64,000 bases of DNA from Mycolicibacterium peregrinum. GTDB lineage: Bacteria; Actinomycetota; Actinomycetes; Mycobacteriales; Mycobacteriaceae. A program made the position numbers and the translations under genes. The stretch covers positions 1 to 64,000 of the forward strand of contig NZ_LZSO01000026.1 of the NCBI RefSeq assembly GCF_001665785.1, read 5' to 3'. How positions within the stretch are numbered: position 1 is the first letter of the stretch; each line of letters opens with the position of its first letter. The notes beneath the pieces are model-generated. The model did no database searches and had not been told where the DNA came from. It saw nothing but the letters and a program-made list of their open reading frames with translations. Shown piece after piece: positions 12,650 to 22,068 of the stretch.

Positions 12650-13602
12650 CCACACCGTCGCCCCTCCGATCGGCCCTCGACGACCAGCTGCAGGGCTACC
12701 TCGATCACCTGACGATCGAGCGGGGCGTGGCGGCCAACACCTTGAGCTCCTACCGGCGCGACCTGCGTCGCTACGTCGAACACCTGACCCAGCGGGGAAT
12801 CGCGGATCTGGCGGACGTGGCCGAGCCCGATGTGAGCGACTTCCTGATCGCGCTGCGTCGCGGGGACCCGGAATCGGGAGTGACCGCGCTGTCGGCGGTT
12901 TCGGCTGCGCGGGCAGTGGTCGCGGTCCGCGGACTGCACCGGTTCGCCACGGCCGAGGGCATCACCGCACTCGACGTCGCCCGCGGGGTCAAACCGCCCA
13001 CGCCGAGTCGCCGGCTGCCCAAGAGCCTCAGCCTCGACGAGGTACTCGCGCTGCTCGAGGCCGCCGGCGGGGAGAGCGAGGCCGACGGTCCGCTTACGCT
13101 GAGGAACCGGGCGCTCCTGGAACTGCTGTACTCCACCGGCGCCCGCATCTCCGAGGCCGTCGGACTCGACATCGACGACATCGACACGCATGCGCGTTCG
13201 GTACTGCTGCGCGGCAAGGGCGGAAAGCAGCGGCTCGTGCCCATCGGACGTCCGGCTGTCACCGCGCTCGACGCGTACCTGGTGCGGGGGCGTCCGGACC
13301 TGGCTCGGCGGGGCCGGGGCACCCCCGGAATCTTCCTCAACGCCCGCGGCGGCCGACTGTCGCGCCAGAGCGCCTGGCAGGTGTTGCAGGACGCGGCGGC
13401 GCGCGCTGGCATCGCGTCGGCGGTCTCACCGCACACGTTGCGGCACTCGTTCGCGACCCATCTCCTCGACGGTGGCGCCGACGTGCGCGTGGTACAGGAA
13501 CTGCTGGGCCACGCTTCGGTGACCACCACGCAGATCTACACCATGGTCACGGTGCACACACTGCGCGAGGTCTGGGCAGGCGCGCACCCGCGGGCGCGCT
13601 AG
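12646..13602 (+). CDS. xerD: Site-specific tyrosine recombinase XerD
   Basis: A 318-residue recombinase that resolves chromosome dimers at dif. The N-terminal SAM-like core-binding domain covers about residues 8-110. The catalytic residues are visible: Arg in [11 protein letters not shown], Lys in [16 protein letters not shown], the His in [10 protein letters not shown] and the nucleophile Tyr in QIYTMV. The ATG start overlaps the Nudix stop. Its final bases overlap the convergent methyltransferase gene. Confidence 0.95.
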
Positions 13603-14351
13603 CCGCCCAGGTACTCCGACTCCAGCACCAGATCGGGCAGCAGGGTCTGGTACTCGGCGTGCGTCTTGTGATGTTTCGTGTCCCAGAGGGAACCTTGCCG
13701 CTCCTGCATGTAGGCCAGGTACTTCGGGGCGCCGGGCAGCTTCACGTTGTCGGCCACCACGATCGAGCCCTGGTGCAGCCAACCGCGCTCCAGCAGACTC
13801 TGCAGATCGGTCAGGTAGGCGTTCTTGTCGTGATCGAGGAACACGAAATCCAGTCCGCCGGTGCCGAACCCAGCGGCCGCCAACGCATCGAGCGTGCGCC
13901 CACCGTCGCCGATGGTCCCGACCACGCAGGTGATCCGGTCGGCCACCCCGGCATGTGCCCAGATCCGTCGCGCGATGTCGGCGTTGGTAGGGGAGAACTC
14001 CACCGAGAACACCCGGGCGGTCGGCGCGGCGCGGGCGATCCGCATGGCCCCGTAGCCGCAGTAGGTGCCCAGCTCGAGCGCCAGTCGCGGGTCGGCCCGC
14101 ACAACTGCGGCGTCGAGCAGCGCACCCTTCTCGTCGCCGACGTTGATCAGGAACGACTTCTCGTAGGCGAACTTGTCGATGGTGGCGATGACGTCGTCGA
14201 GGTCGCCGGCGCGGGCGTTGGCCACCACATAATCGGCGGCCGCGGCCTCCCGTCCGTCGCCCCACTGCCCGGTTTTCGAGAAGTGCCGCGCGCCGATTCC
14301 CATCCGGATGAACGACCACCGCAACAGCGGCAGCCGCTGTTTGAGACTCAT
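13599..14351 (-). CDS. O-methyltransferase, catechol-O-methyltransferase type (Rv1703c-like)
   Basis: A 250-residue SAM-dependent enzyme beginning [14 protein letters not shown]. Motif I is [17 protein letters not shown]. The metal-binding acidic residues are suggested by [16 protein letters not shown] and by [15 protein letters not shown], as in COMT-like enzymes that methylate catechol oxygens. A longer frame to 14381 adds only ten residues. It is a close paralogue of the next gene upstream (14406-15158). It may be the ancestral copy, since Rv1703c has the same place next to xerD. Confidence 0.9.
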   Translation of the reverse strand: MSLKQRLPLLRWSFIRMGIGARHFSKTGQWGDGREAAAADYVVANARAGDLDDVIATIDKFAYEKSFLINVGDEKGALLDAAVVRADPRLALELGTYCGYGAMRIARAAPTARVFSVEFSPTNADIARRIWAHAGVADRITCVVGTIGDGGRTLDALAAAGFGTGGLDFVFLDHDKNAYLTDLQSLLERGWLHQGSIVVADNVKLPGAPKYLAYMQERQGSLWDTKHHKTHAEYQTLLPDLVLESEYLGG

Positions 14352-14405
14352 GACGCACAGCCTAGGACGGGTGATGCCCACCGGTCAGGGTTCCGTCTGT
14401 GAGAG

Positions 14406-15158
14406 TCAGCCGAGGTAATCGGACTCCAGAACCAAATCGGGAATGACGGAGCCGTACTCGCCGTGGGTCCTGTGCTCGACGGTCTGCCATCTTCCGCCCT
14501 GCTGCTCCTGCATGTACGCGCGGTATCTGGGGGCGCCGGGGATCTTCACGTTGTCCGCGACGACGATCGTGCCGCGGCGCAGCCAACCGCGGTCGAGGAC
14601 GCTCTGCAGGTCGGACAGGTAGGCATTCTTGTCGTGGTCGAGAAAGACGAGATCGACCGAACCCGAGGTGAATCCGTGCTCCTGCGCCAGCGCGTCGAGA
14701 GTGCGGCCACCGTCGCCGATGGTGCCGACCACACACGTAACCCTGTCATCGACGCCCGCGTGTTCCCAGATCCGTCGCGCGTTCTCGGCGTTGTCGGGAG
14801 ACATTTCGATCGAGTACACGCGAGCCTTCGGCGCTGCTCTGGCGATCCGAAGTGCCCCGTACCCGCAGTAGGTCCCCAATTCGAGTGCCAGTGTGGGGTC
14901 GGCGCGGCGCACCGCGGCATCGAGCAATTTGCCCTTTTCATCCCCCACGTTTATCAGGAATGACTCGGTGTAGGCGTATCGATCGATGGTGGCGAGGACG
15001 TCGTCGATATCGCCCCGGCGAGCGTTTGCGAGCACGTACCGCACGGCGGCGCCTTCGCGTCCATCGCCGATCTGACCAGTCCTCGTGAGGTTTCGGCTGC
15101 CCAGCGCCAGTCGCCAGAACGACCACCGCAGCAGTGGCACGCGTTGCTTCAGGCTCAT
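14406..15158 (-). CDS. Second COMT-type O-methyltransferase
   Basis: A 250-residue enzyme highly similar along its length to the 13599-14351 product (shared [48 protein letters not shown]). The start ATG overlaps the P450 stop (ATGA, 15155-15158), so it is translationally coupled to the P450. That ties this copy to the biosynthetic cluster rather than to housekeeping. It probably methylates a hydroxyl introduced by the P450; substrate unknown. Confidence 0.9.
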   Translation of the reverse strand: MSLKQRVPLLRWSFWRLALGSRNLTRTGQIGDGREGAAVRYVLANARRGDIDDVLATIDRYAYTESFLINVGDEKGKLLDAAVRRADPTLALELGTYCGYGALRIARAAPKARVYSIEMSPDNAENARRIWEHAGVDDRVTCVVGTIGDGGRTLDALAQEHGFTSGSVDLVFLDHDKNAYLSDLQSVLDRGWLRRGTIVVADNVKIPGAPRYRAYMQEQQGGRWQTVEHRTHGEYGSVIPDLVLESDYLG

Positions 15159-16507
15159 GATTCCCATCCTCGTTTCGTCTCCGGTGGTGGCGGTATCTTG
15201 CGAACGACCTGCAGCCTGATCGGCCGATTCGGCACGGCGGCGACACCGCGAGGTATCGACCGTGGCGGTTTGCTCCTTCGCCGGCCGGTGGGCCTTCTCA
15301 GCTCGACCCTGCGCAGCACTGTGCCCAGGACGATCGACAGTTCGAGTGACGCGAAAGCCGCCCCGGGACAACGCCGGTGCCCGTAGCCGAACGGGGAGTA
15401 TTCGGCCGGCGGTGGCCTGCGGACGAGAAAGCGATCGGGATCGAATCGGCCCGGATCTGACCAGACGGTCGGGTCGGCATGCAGGGCGGGCAGCGACACG
15501 CCGATCACATCGCCTGCGCCCCTGGGGATCTGCCAGGTCTCGGTCGTCGACTTCAGCTGACGAACGACGATCGACACCGTCGGATGCATCCGAAGTGTCT
15601 CGGAGATGACGGCGCCGAGGTAGGGCAGTTTGGGCATGTCCTCGGCAGGTGGATTGTCCGCCAGTTCGGCGAGCAGCCTGCGCCGGACAACGTCGTCGTC
15701 GTGGATGTGGAAGAGGGCCCACGCCAAGGTGGTTGCTGACGTCTCGTGTCCCGATACCAGCAACGTTCGCAGCTGCTGTAGCACCTCGTCGTCGCTGCGA
15801 TCGCCGGCCTGACCATCGGAGAGCAGGATACTGAGGACGTCGTCGTAGCCGTCGGTGCCGGTGTGTCTTCGCAGGGCGATCTGCTCGGACAGGAGGCCGT
15901 CGAGTTCTACCCGCCGCTGCGAGAACCGCCGCCAAGGACCGAGTCCGAACGGGGCGCGGCGCAATGCCGGGAAGAACATGAACGGTGCGACATAGTTGCG
16001 CATCATCGACTTGACGGTGCGGATGTACTGGTCGGTGCTTACGTGGTCCTCGATGCCGAACACGGTCCGGATGATGATGCGCAGGGTTATCGACTGCGCG
16101 GCGTCCCGGGCGTCGATCACTGCGCCCGGTTGCCAGGACTCGATCTCCTTCTCGGCGGCCTGCGCCATCGCATCGGCGTACCGGTGAATACGCTCGCCAT
16201 GCAGAGCGGGAAGAAACCTGGCGCGTTCCCGCTTATGGGGGATCCCGTCGAGCAGGATTATCGATCCGTCGCCGACCACCGGTTCGATCGGGTTGGGCAT
16301 CGGCGGTGTCAGCATGGATGACGGAATGGTGAGGAATTCGCGGACGTGTTCGGAGTGGGCGGCGAACAGCACCTCGCCCAGACCCGGTATCGACATGCCG
16401 AAAGGTCGTCCACGGCGAGACCTCCTGCGGAAGTATGCCTCCGCGTCGTACCAGGCGGCGACGGCGTGGGCGAACCGCAGCCGCGGGGTGATCCCGGACT
16501 TTGTCAT
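15155..16507 (-). CDS. Cytochrome P450
   Basis: A 450-residue heme monooxygenase. The oxygen-binding I-helix is LLVSGHETSATTLAWAL, the K-helix ExxR is ETLRMHP, and the heme loop is FGYGHRRCPGAAFA with Cys380 as thiolate ligand. The ATG at 16507 has GGAG 6 bases upstream; a longer open frame is non-conserved. It overlaps the downstream methyltransferase and follows the aminotransferase by 34 bases, so it is a tailoring enzyme of this cluster. The class cannot be assigned from sequence alone. Confidence 0.95.
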   Translation of the reverse strand: MTKSGITPRLRFAHAVAAWYDAEAYFRRRSRRGRPFGMSIPGLGEVLFAAHSEHVREFLTIPSSMLTPPMPNPIEPVVGDGSIILLDGIPHKRERARFLPALHGERIHRYADAMAQAAEKEIESWQPGAVIDARDAAQSITLRIIIRTVFGIEDHVSTDQYIRTVKSMMRNYVAPFMFFPALRRAPFGLGPWRRFSQRRVELDGLLSEQIALRRHTGTDGYDDVLSILLSDGQAGDRSDDEVLQQLRTLLVSGHETSATTLAWALFHIHDDDVVRRRLLAELADNPPAEDMPKLPYLGAVISETLRMHPTVSIVVRQLKSTTETWQIPRGAGDVIGVSLPALHADPTVWSDPGRFDPDRFLVRRPPPAEYSPFGYGHRRCPGAAFASLELSIVLGTVLRRVELRRPTGRRRSKPPRSIPRGVAAVPNRPIRLQVVRKIPPPPETKRGWES

Positions 16508-16541
16508 GTAGCTCCTTCGCGGGTGGGCCCGCATCGCCATG

Positions 16542-17582
16542 TCATCGATCCGCGCCGACCGATTTGCCGATTGCCGCCAGCACCGCGGTAGTTGACCGGC
16601 GGGCACCGACACTGATTCGCACGCCACCGTCGCTGTAGGAGCGCACCTGCAGTCCGGTCCCCTCGAATGCCTCGCGCCACGGTTTGCCGGACGGGGGGAG
16701 GTAGACGAAGTTCGCGTGCGACTCAGTGCTGGATACCCGCAGTTCACCGAGCCTGGTGCGCAGATAGGTGCGCTCGGCGGTGATGAAGCGGATGCGTTTT
16801 TGCAGTTGCTCTTCCGCCGCGTAGGACGCCGCGACCGCCGCCAGGCTGGTGAAGGCGGAGCCGAACGGCAGCTGCATGGCCCACAGTGCCGCTGCCGAGC
16901 GCGGTGAGCAGATCCCGTACCCGGTGCGCATGCCGGCCAGCCCGTATGCCTTCGAGAACGTACGTACCACAATGACATTGGGGTACCGGCGCACCAGCTT
17001 GCGCCAGTCGAGGCGGTACGCGGGGTGCACGAATTCGATATAGGCCTCATCGATCATTACCACGACGTCGGAGGGCACTCGGTTCAGGAATTGCCGCACC
17101 TGTGGGGTGGGCGCAACGGTGCCGGTCGGATTGTGGGGCCGACAGATCACGACCACCCGAGCATCGGCCGCCGCATCGGCCATGGTTTCGAGATCCTGAT
17201 GCCCGTGTCGATCGAGCGGGACCCCAACCGGTGTCAGGCGAGCCATCTGCGCGAAGATCGGATAGCCGTCGAACGTCGGTGTGGCCAGGACGATCCGGTC
17301 ACCAGGCGAGGTCACGGTGTGGAGAACCTGCATCACCACGCCCGTCGCTCCGGCGGCGACGATCACCTGTTCGTCTTCTACTCCGACGTGTGTGGCGATC
17401 AGGCGTCGAAGGCGTTCCGGCAGGAACTCGGGATAGCGGTTGGCCGCGGCGGTGGCCTCGACGATGGCCGTGCGCACGGCGGGCAGTGGAGCAAACGGGT
17501 TCTCGTTCAACGACAAAGCCAACGGATCGTCCGTTTGTGGCGCGACGTCGTAAGGCCGGTCGGTGTTTATCAGCTGTTCCAC
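16542..17582 (-). CDS. PLP-dependent aminotransferase, histidinol-phosphate aminotransferase-like
   Basis: A 346-residue fold type I aminotransferase. LSLNENPFAPLP is the typical HisC-like opening. NPTGT is at about 151-155, the PLP-phosphate motif DEAYIEF at 178-184, and Lys211 in RTFSKAYGLAGMR forms the Schiff base. It overlaps the end of the KAS III-like gene by 13 bases. Inside a biosynthetic operon it is more likely to aminate a keto or aldehyde intermediate, or to supply an aromatic precursor, than to make histidine; this is inference. Confidence 0.93.
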   Translation of the reverse strand: MEQLINTDRPYDVAPQTDDPLALSLNENPFAPLPAVRTAIVEATAAANRYPEFLPERLRRLIATHVGVEDEQVIVAAGATGVVMQVLHTVTSPGDRIVLATPTFDGYPIFAQMARLTPVGVPLDRHGHQDLETMADAAADARVVVICRPHNPTGTVAPTPQVRQFLNRVPSDVVVMIDEAYIEFVHPAYRLDWRKLVRRYPNVIVVRTFSKAYGLAGMRTGYGICSPRSAAALWAMQLPFGSAFTSLAAVAASYAAEEQLQKRIRFITAERTYLRTRLGELRVSSTESHANFVYLPPSGKPWREAFEGTGLQVRSYSDGGVRISVGARRSTTAVLAAIGKSVGADR

Positions 17583-18613
17583 GTCGGCCTACCGCCCCAC
17601 CGAACCGCGGCGGCGGCGGCGAAGTCGCCGGCGTGGGCAAAGGCCGCCATCAATACTGTGTCACCAGGTGAAACGTGACCGTTCTGGATTGCGCGGTCGA
17701 GGTTGACCGGGATGCCTGCGGCGAACAGGTTGCCGCACTCATCGAAGGTGTGGACGTGCCGGGTGCTCGGCAACTCGAGCGCTTCGCACCAGTTGCGCAG
17801 GAACGCCCGGTTGGGCTGATTCGTGATGAGTAGGTCGATGTCCTTGGTGCGCACACCGATTCGGTCGCACACCGTGTACGCGACCTCGGGCACCTGACGG
17901 TTTCCCCGTGCCAGGACTTTTGTGATCTTGGATTCGGTGAAGCCGATGTAGCCTTCGCCGGGGCCTGGCTCCCACCATTTGCGAGGGGGGTCGACCGCGA
18001 TCGCCATGTCGCCGGCGTATTCGCCGTAGGTACGGCACTCGACGTCGAGGATCGGCGATTCGTCGGACAGCGTGAGTAATCCGACTGCTGCGCCGTCACC
18101 GGGCACTGCGGCTTGTGCCTTGCGCCGCACTCCGGGTTGGTCGAAGATCTGGCCGGCCGCATTCTGGGCGACCGCGACCAGCGCGGTGCGGCCGGCGCCC
18201 GACGAAAGCAGTTGGCGGGCGGTCTGCATGCCCAGCACGAATGCGGCGCAGCCGCCGTTGTGCAGATCGAGAACCCAGTCCGGGCGCATACCCAGCCGGT
18301 GCGCGATTCCTCCGCCGGCGCCGTAGAACGGCACGTCGGGCATCTGCGTGTGGCTGATCAGAAGGTCCACGTTCGCGATGACGTCTCGGCCGTGCCGTTC
18401 GACTAGGTCCGTGGTGGCGCGTTCGATCATGTCGATCGCGGTTTCGTCCGGACCGACGTGATGGCGGAATCGCGGTGCCCGGAACATGAGGTTGTCACGC
18501 AACTCGTCGGACTCGGCGAACTGGGCGTAGTACTCGGCGCTGATGGGTTCTCCGGGCAGGTAGGTGGAGACGTCGATCAGGCTGACTGTCGTTTGGCTCA
18601 TCGCTGTTCTCAT
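17570..18613 (-). CDS. 3-oxoacyl-ACP synthase III-like condensing enzyme
   Basis: A 347-residue thiolase-fold protein. The nucleophile Cys122 is in LHNGGCAAFVLGM. The late Asn is present (CGN, residues 293-295, before LFAAGIP). Where FabH has the catalytic His in an HQAN-like motif, this protein has NQPN (265-268), so the His is Asn. Such changes occur in KAS III-like acyltransferases that do not decarboxylate malonyl-ACP. The ATG at 18613 overlaps the stop of the SRPBCC-like gene; a second ATG at 18601 is also possible. It probably transfers or condenses an acyl group in the cluster. Confidence 0.9.
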   Translation of the reverse strand: MRTAMSQTTVSLIDVSTYLPGEPISAEYYAQFAESDELRDNLMFRAPRFRHHVGPDETAIDMIERATTDLVERHGRDVIANVDLLISHTQMPDVPFYGAGGGIAHRLGMRPDWVLDLHNGGCAAFVLGMQTARQLLSSGAGRTALVAVAQNAAGQIFDQPGVRRKAQAAVPGDGAAVGLLTLSDESPILDVECRTYGEYAGDMAIAVDPPRKWWEPGPGEGYIGFTESKITKVLARGNRQVPEVAYTVCDRIGVRTKDIDLLITNQPNRAFLRNWCEALELPSTRHVHTFDECGNLFAAGIPVNLDRAIQNGHVSPGDTVLMAAFAHAGDFAAAAAVRWGGRPTWNS

Positions 18614-19275
18614 TTCATCCAGGCCGGTGTCACGGGCAGCCCGTTACGGTGGCGGTATTCGGCTATCGCCTTGAGGTTTTTGAGTTCCAGGAGGTGCCCC
18701 GCTCCGAACATGTCCCAGAAGTCGCCAACCCACACCGGCCGTTCGGGCGGCGCAGTTTCGGGGTACGGGTTGCTGTCGTAGAACGGGTGATGGCAATTCG
18801 TCCACAGCACAACCGAACCGGGCTTGTTCAATACCGTCTGCGCATCGACGACCCGCATGAGATAGACCATCCACAAGTGCTTTCCCTGGTCCCAGGCGCA
18901 GTGATAGTCGACCGTCATCGATTGCTTGTTTGCCGTTGTCCGGGTGAATATTTCGGTCTCAGAGCCTAGCCGGTCATAAGCCGCCCACAGCCCGGGCTCA
19001 TCGGTGGGACGGAATCCACGCAGGCTGTACGTCCATTCCTCGAGGCAGCGGGTGTCCGACAGGTAATCGAACAGATCCTCGGGCGGGCAATCGATGTAAT
19101 CGTTGACGGTGCAGTATTCGCCGAACACCTGGTCGTGTGGATACACCGACCGCATCATCTCCATGATGATCGGGGTGGCGTTCTCCCGTGGCGACGTTTC
19201 GATTCGGACGACACCGTCGATGGCATCGGTCGTTCCGGAGTGGAAGGTGATGTCCTCAAGCGCGGGCAGTGGCAT
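18610..19275 (-). CDS. SRPBCC-like (START/Bet v 1 fold) protein
   Basis: A 221-residue protein with VNDYIDCPPEDLFDYLSDTRCLEEWTYS in pieces typical of SRPBCC proteins, where a strand with CPPEDLFDYL leads into a helix and then EEWT. No active-site motif is evident. It overlaps the ThDP enzyme by 20 bases and the condensing enzyme by ATGA, which ties it to the pathway. Related folds act as aromatases, cyclases or small-molecule binders. The function here is a guess. Confidence 0.7.
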   Translation of the reverse strand: MPLPALEDITFHSGTTDAIDGVVRIETSPRENATPIIMEMMRSVYPHDQVFGEYCTVNDYIDCPPEDLFDYLSDTRCLEEWTYSLRGFRPTDEPGLWAAYDRLGSETEIFTRTTANKQSMTVDYHCAWDQGKHLWMVYLMRVVDAQTVLNKPGSVVLWTNCHHPFYDSNPYPETAPPERPVWVGDFWDMFGAGHLLELKNLKAIAEYRHRNGLPVTPAWMK

Positions 19276-20998
19276 TTGATCGGTCCTTCTCTAGTTGTGA
19301 AACGGGTTGGGGTGGAGCCAAAAAGGGTGCAAAAGGTGGAATCTCGTCTGCCGAGCATTCGATGCTGACGACCGATGGGCCGTCGGCGGCCAACGCGCGT
19401 GCCAGCGCTCGGGGAAGGAGCTCGACCGCGTCGACGTCCTCGGAGGGCAATCCGGGGAACATCGACGCCACGCCGTGGCCGAGTCGGCTGCCAGTGAATC
19501 GGTTGTAGCTGTAGCGATCTTGGTAGAAGAGCTGCTCGCGGGTGACGCACATCGCGTGAGCGTTGTTGTTGAACAGCACGAAAGTGATGGGCAACCGATA
19601 CTGCACGGCGGTATGGATCTCCATGCCGTGCATGAAGAAAGCGCCGTCCCCGGCCAGGACGACGGTGCGCCGACCGTCCCGGGCGAAGGCCGCACCGATG
19701 GCAGCGCCGAAGCTGTAGCCCATCCCACCCATGCCCAGAGCGACCACGAACCGTCCCGATCGCCGTGCGGGTAGATGGTGAATGGCCGACGCACCGGTGT
19801 TGCCTGCGTCGACCACCAGGTCGACATCGTCGGGCAGCATCTCGTCGAGCAGTTTCATCGCATCCCGATAGCGGACACCGTCTCCGTGAAACGCCGGCGG
19901 GGTCAGCTCGGCTGTCGGGTCGGGAAGTCCTTGCCGGGGTGGTTGCGGTTTTCTCCGGATGGCGCGAGTCAACTGCGTCAGTGATGTCCTCAGATCATCG
20001 CTGTGGACGTGGTGGCACGGACGATAGGGGACTGCCGACCCGATCGAGAACGTCGGTACCTTCGCCAACGCTTCGTCGAGTCCCGCTGAGGCGGTGAGCG
20101 GCAGCCGCGTACCGACCACCAGACACAGCGCACTGCCGGCGATAGTCTCGGCCATCCCGTGATGACCCATGACACCTGTCACGCCCAGATCAGCGGCGGT
20201 CACGTCTTTGGCGTCGGGCACTGTTGCTACTCGTGCACCGACGGCAAGGCGCAGTGCTTCGAGTTGGACGCGGGCGTCGTCACGGGCGATCTGTTCGCCG
20301 GCGATGATCGTGACGGAGCCATCGACGGCCCCGAGCGCATCGGAGATCGTTTCGGTTTGAGCGGGGGAGAGATGTCCGTCGATGCGCTCGACGGGAGCAT
20401 CGGCGACCTCGCCCTTTTGCACGGAGCCCTTTTGCACGCCCTTTTGCACGTAGCCCTGCTGCACGTCCTTGGGGATGAGCAGTACTGCGGGGCCGCCGGT
20501 CAGCGCAGCTTCGACGGCACGCGGCAGCGCGACTCGGAGGTCATCGGGACTGAGCACCCGCCGGCAGTGCACCGATACCTCGGCGAACAAGGCTTCGGCG
20601 TTGAGCGAGCCGTTGTGCCCGCTGGTGTCTTGAAAGCTGCCCCGCCCGTCCTGCGTGCTGGGGGGCTGCCCGACCAGGGCCAGGACCGGAACCCGGCTGG
20701 CGAAAGACTCGCCGAGTCCGGGAACCAGGTTGAGGCTCGCTCCGCCGGAGGTCGCGGCGACCACGCCCAGACCGGCGCCCGCACGGCTGTACCCGTCGGC
20801 CATGGTCGCGGCCGAGAACTCATGCTTGGCCAGTACCGCGGTGAGCCCGGCATGGAAGTACGCGGCGTCGTAGAGGTCTTCGATGTTCGCGCCGCCAACG
20901 CCGAACAGATGGCGAACACCCGAACGCGCGAGGTGGTCGACGATGACGTCCACGACTCGGACAGTGGAGGTGCGCCCGGGCGCCCACGGCTGGTCCAT
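19256..20998 (-). CDS. Thiamine diphosphate-dependent enzyme, acetolactate synthase/decarboxylase type
   Basis: A 580-residue enzyme with three expected domains. The Pyr domain (about 15-180) has the activating Glu in AKHEFSAATMADGYSR. The middle domain is about 200-345. The PP domain holds the ThDP/Mg motif GDGAFFMHGM ending in NNNAHAM. The start ATG at 20998 is chosen because the conserved VVDVIVDHLARSGV follows; the open frame continues upstream to 21256 without similarity. Residues in the interdomain linker form a VQKG tandem repeat (see the repeat feature). It is probably the first enzyme of the cluster, acting on a 2-oxo acid. Confidence 0.9.
   Translation of the reverse strand: MDQPWAPGRTSTVRVVDVIVDHLARSGVRHLFGVGGANIEDLYDAAYFHAGLTAVLAKHEFSAATMADGYSRAGAGLGVVAATSGGASLNLVPGLGESFASRVPVLALVGQPPSTQDGRGSFQDTSGHNGSLNAEALFAEVSVHCRRVLSPDDLRVALPRAVEAALTGGPAVLLIPKDVQQGYVQKGVQKGSVQKGEVADAPVERIDGHLSPAQTETISDALGAVDGSVTIIAGEQIARDDARVQLEALRLAVGARVATVPDAKDVTAADLGVTGVMGHHGMAETIAGSALCLVVGTRLPLTASAGLDEALAKVPTFSIGSAVPYRPCHHVHSDDLRTSLTQLTRAIRRKPQPPRQGLPDPTAELTPPAFHGDGVRYRDAMKLLDEMLPDDVDLVVDAGNTGASAIHHLPARRSGRFVVALGMGGMGYSFGAAIGAAFARDGRRTVVLAGDGAFFMHGMEIHTAVQYRLPITFVLFNNNAHAMCVTREQLFYQDRYSYNRFTGSRLGHGVASMFPGLPSEDVDAVELLPRALARALAADGPSVVSIECSADEIPPFAPFLAPPQPVSQLEKDRSNATARA
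20412..20450 (-). repeat. Three copies of a 12-bp repeat inside the ThDP enzyme gene
   Basis: The 12-mer CCCTTTTGCACG occurs at 20412-20423, 20427-20438 and 20439-20450 (plus-strand reading). In the protein it encodes YVQKGVQKGSVQKGEV, in the linker between the Pyr and middle domains. The array keeps the frame, which suggests slippage expansion tolerated in a flexible linker. Confidence 0.9.
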
Positions 20999-21183
20999 AA
21001 AGGTAGTTCGGAGCCGACAGCCCGGCGGATGGGACGAATTGACGGCGGCGGCGGATTTTTGTCGCCGGAGGCGCAAAACTGTCGGCTGCCCGCGGGTCTG
21101 CCCGTTCTGGCTGCGTGACGACGTTAAACTTGCCGGGATATGTGCGCCGAGACTGCGGGATACCTGACCAGTAGTGGTGGGGT

Positions 21184-22068
21184 ATGAGCGACGACAGCGC
21201 ACACGAAGGGCTCTTCGAGCACAGTTCGCCGGAACTCGGTCTGACCGGGCGGCCACCGCGTGACATTCCCGAACCGCGGCCGCGTTCGTCGCATGGTCCG
21301 GCCAAGGTGATCGCGATGTGCAATCAGAAGGGCGGGGTCGGCAAGACCACCTCGACCATCAACCTGGGTGCCAGCCTTGCCGAGTACGGCCGCCGGGTGC
21401 TGCTGGTGGACCTTGACCCGCAGGGCGCATTGTCGGCGGGCCTCGGGGTGCCCCACTACGAACTTGCGAACACGGTGCACAACCTGCTGGTCGAACCGCG
21501 GGTGTCGATCGACGACGTGGTGATCAAGACCCGGGTCAGCGGCATGGACCTGGTCCCCAGCAATATCGACCTCTCGGCCGCCGAGATCCAGCTGGTCAAC
21601 GAGGTGGGCCGCGAGCAGTCGCTGGCCCGGGCCCTGTATCCGGTGCTGGACCGCTACGACTACGTGCTGATCGACTGCCAGCCGTCGCTGGGACTCCTCA
21701 CGGTCAACGGACTGGCCTGCGCCGACGGTGTGATCATCCCCACCGAATGTGAGTACTTCTCGCTGCGCGGGTTGGCGCTGTTGACCGACACCGTGGCCAA
21801 GGTGCATGACCGGCTCAACCCGAAGCTCTCCATCAGCGGCATCCTCGTCACCCGGTACGACCCGCGCACCGTCAACGCGCGTGAGGTCATGGCCCGCGTG
21901 GTGGAGCGGTTCGGAGACCTGGTGTTCGACACCGTGATCACCCGGACCGTGCGCTTCCCGGAGACCAGCGTGGCGGGCGAGCCGATCACCACCTGGGCGC
22001 CCAAATCGGGCGGTGCCGTCGCCTACCGCTCGCTGGCACGCGAAGTCATCGACCGGTTCGGCGCGTGA
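21184..22068 (+). CDS. ParA family ATPase upstream of scpAB (Rv1708-like)
   Basis: A 294-residue ParA/MinD-type ATPase. The deviant Walker A motif is NQKGGVGKTTSTINLGASLA, and other motifs are LLVDLDPQGALSAGLG and DYVLIDCQPSLGLLTVN. An N-terminal extension of about 35 residues precedes the fold. In mycobacteria this ParA-like gene lies next to scpA and scpB and probably helps chromosome organisation. It overlaps scpA by GTGA. It lacks a partner ParB in the window. Confidence 0.92.
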   Translation: MSDDSAHEGLFEHSSPELGLTGRPPRDIPEPRPRSSHGPAKVIAMCNQKGGVGKTTSTINLGASLAEYGRRVLLVDLDPQGALSAGLGVPHYELANTVHNLLVEPRVSIDDVVIKTRVSGMDLVPSNIDLSAAEIQLVNEVGREQSLARALYPVLDRYDYVLIDCQPSLGLLTVNGLACADGVIIPTECEYFSLRGLALLTDTVAKVHDRLNPKLSISGILVTRYDPRTVNAREVMARVVERFGDLVFDTVITRTVRFPETSVAGEPITTWAPKSGGAVAYRSLAREVIDRFGA

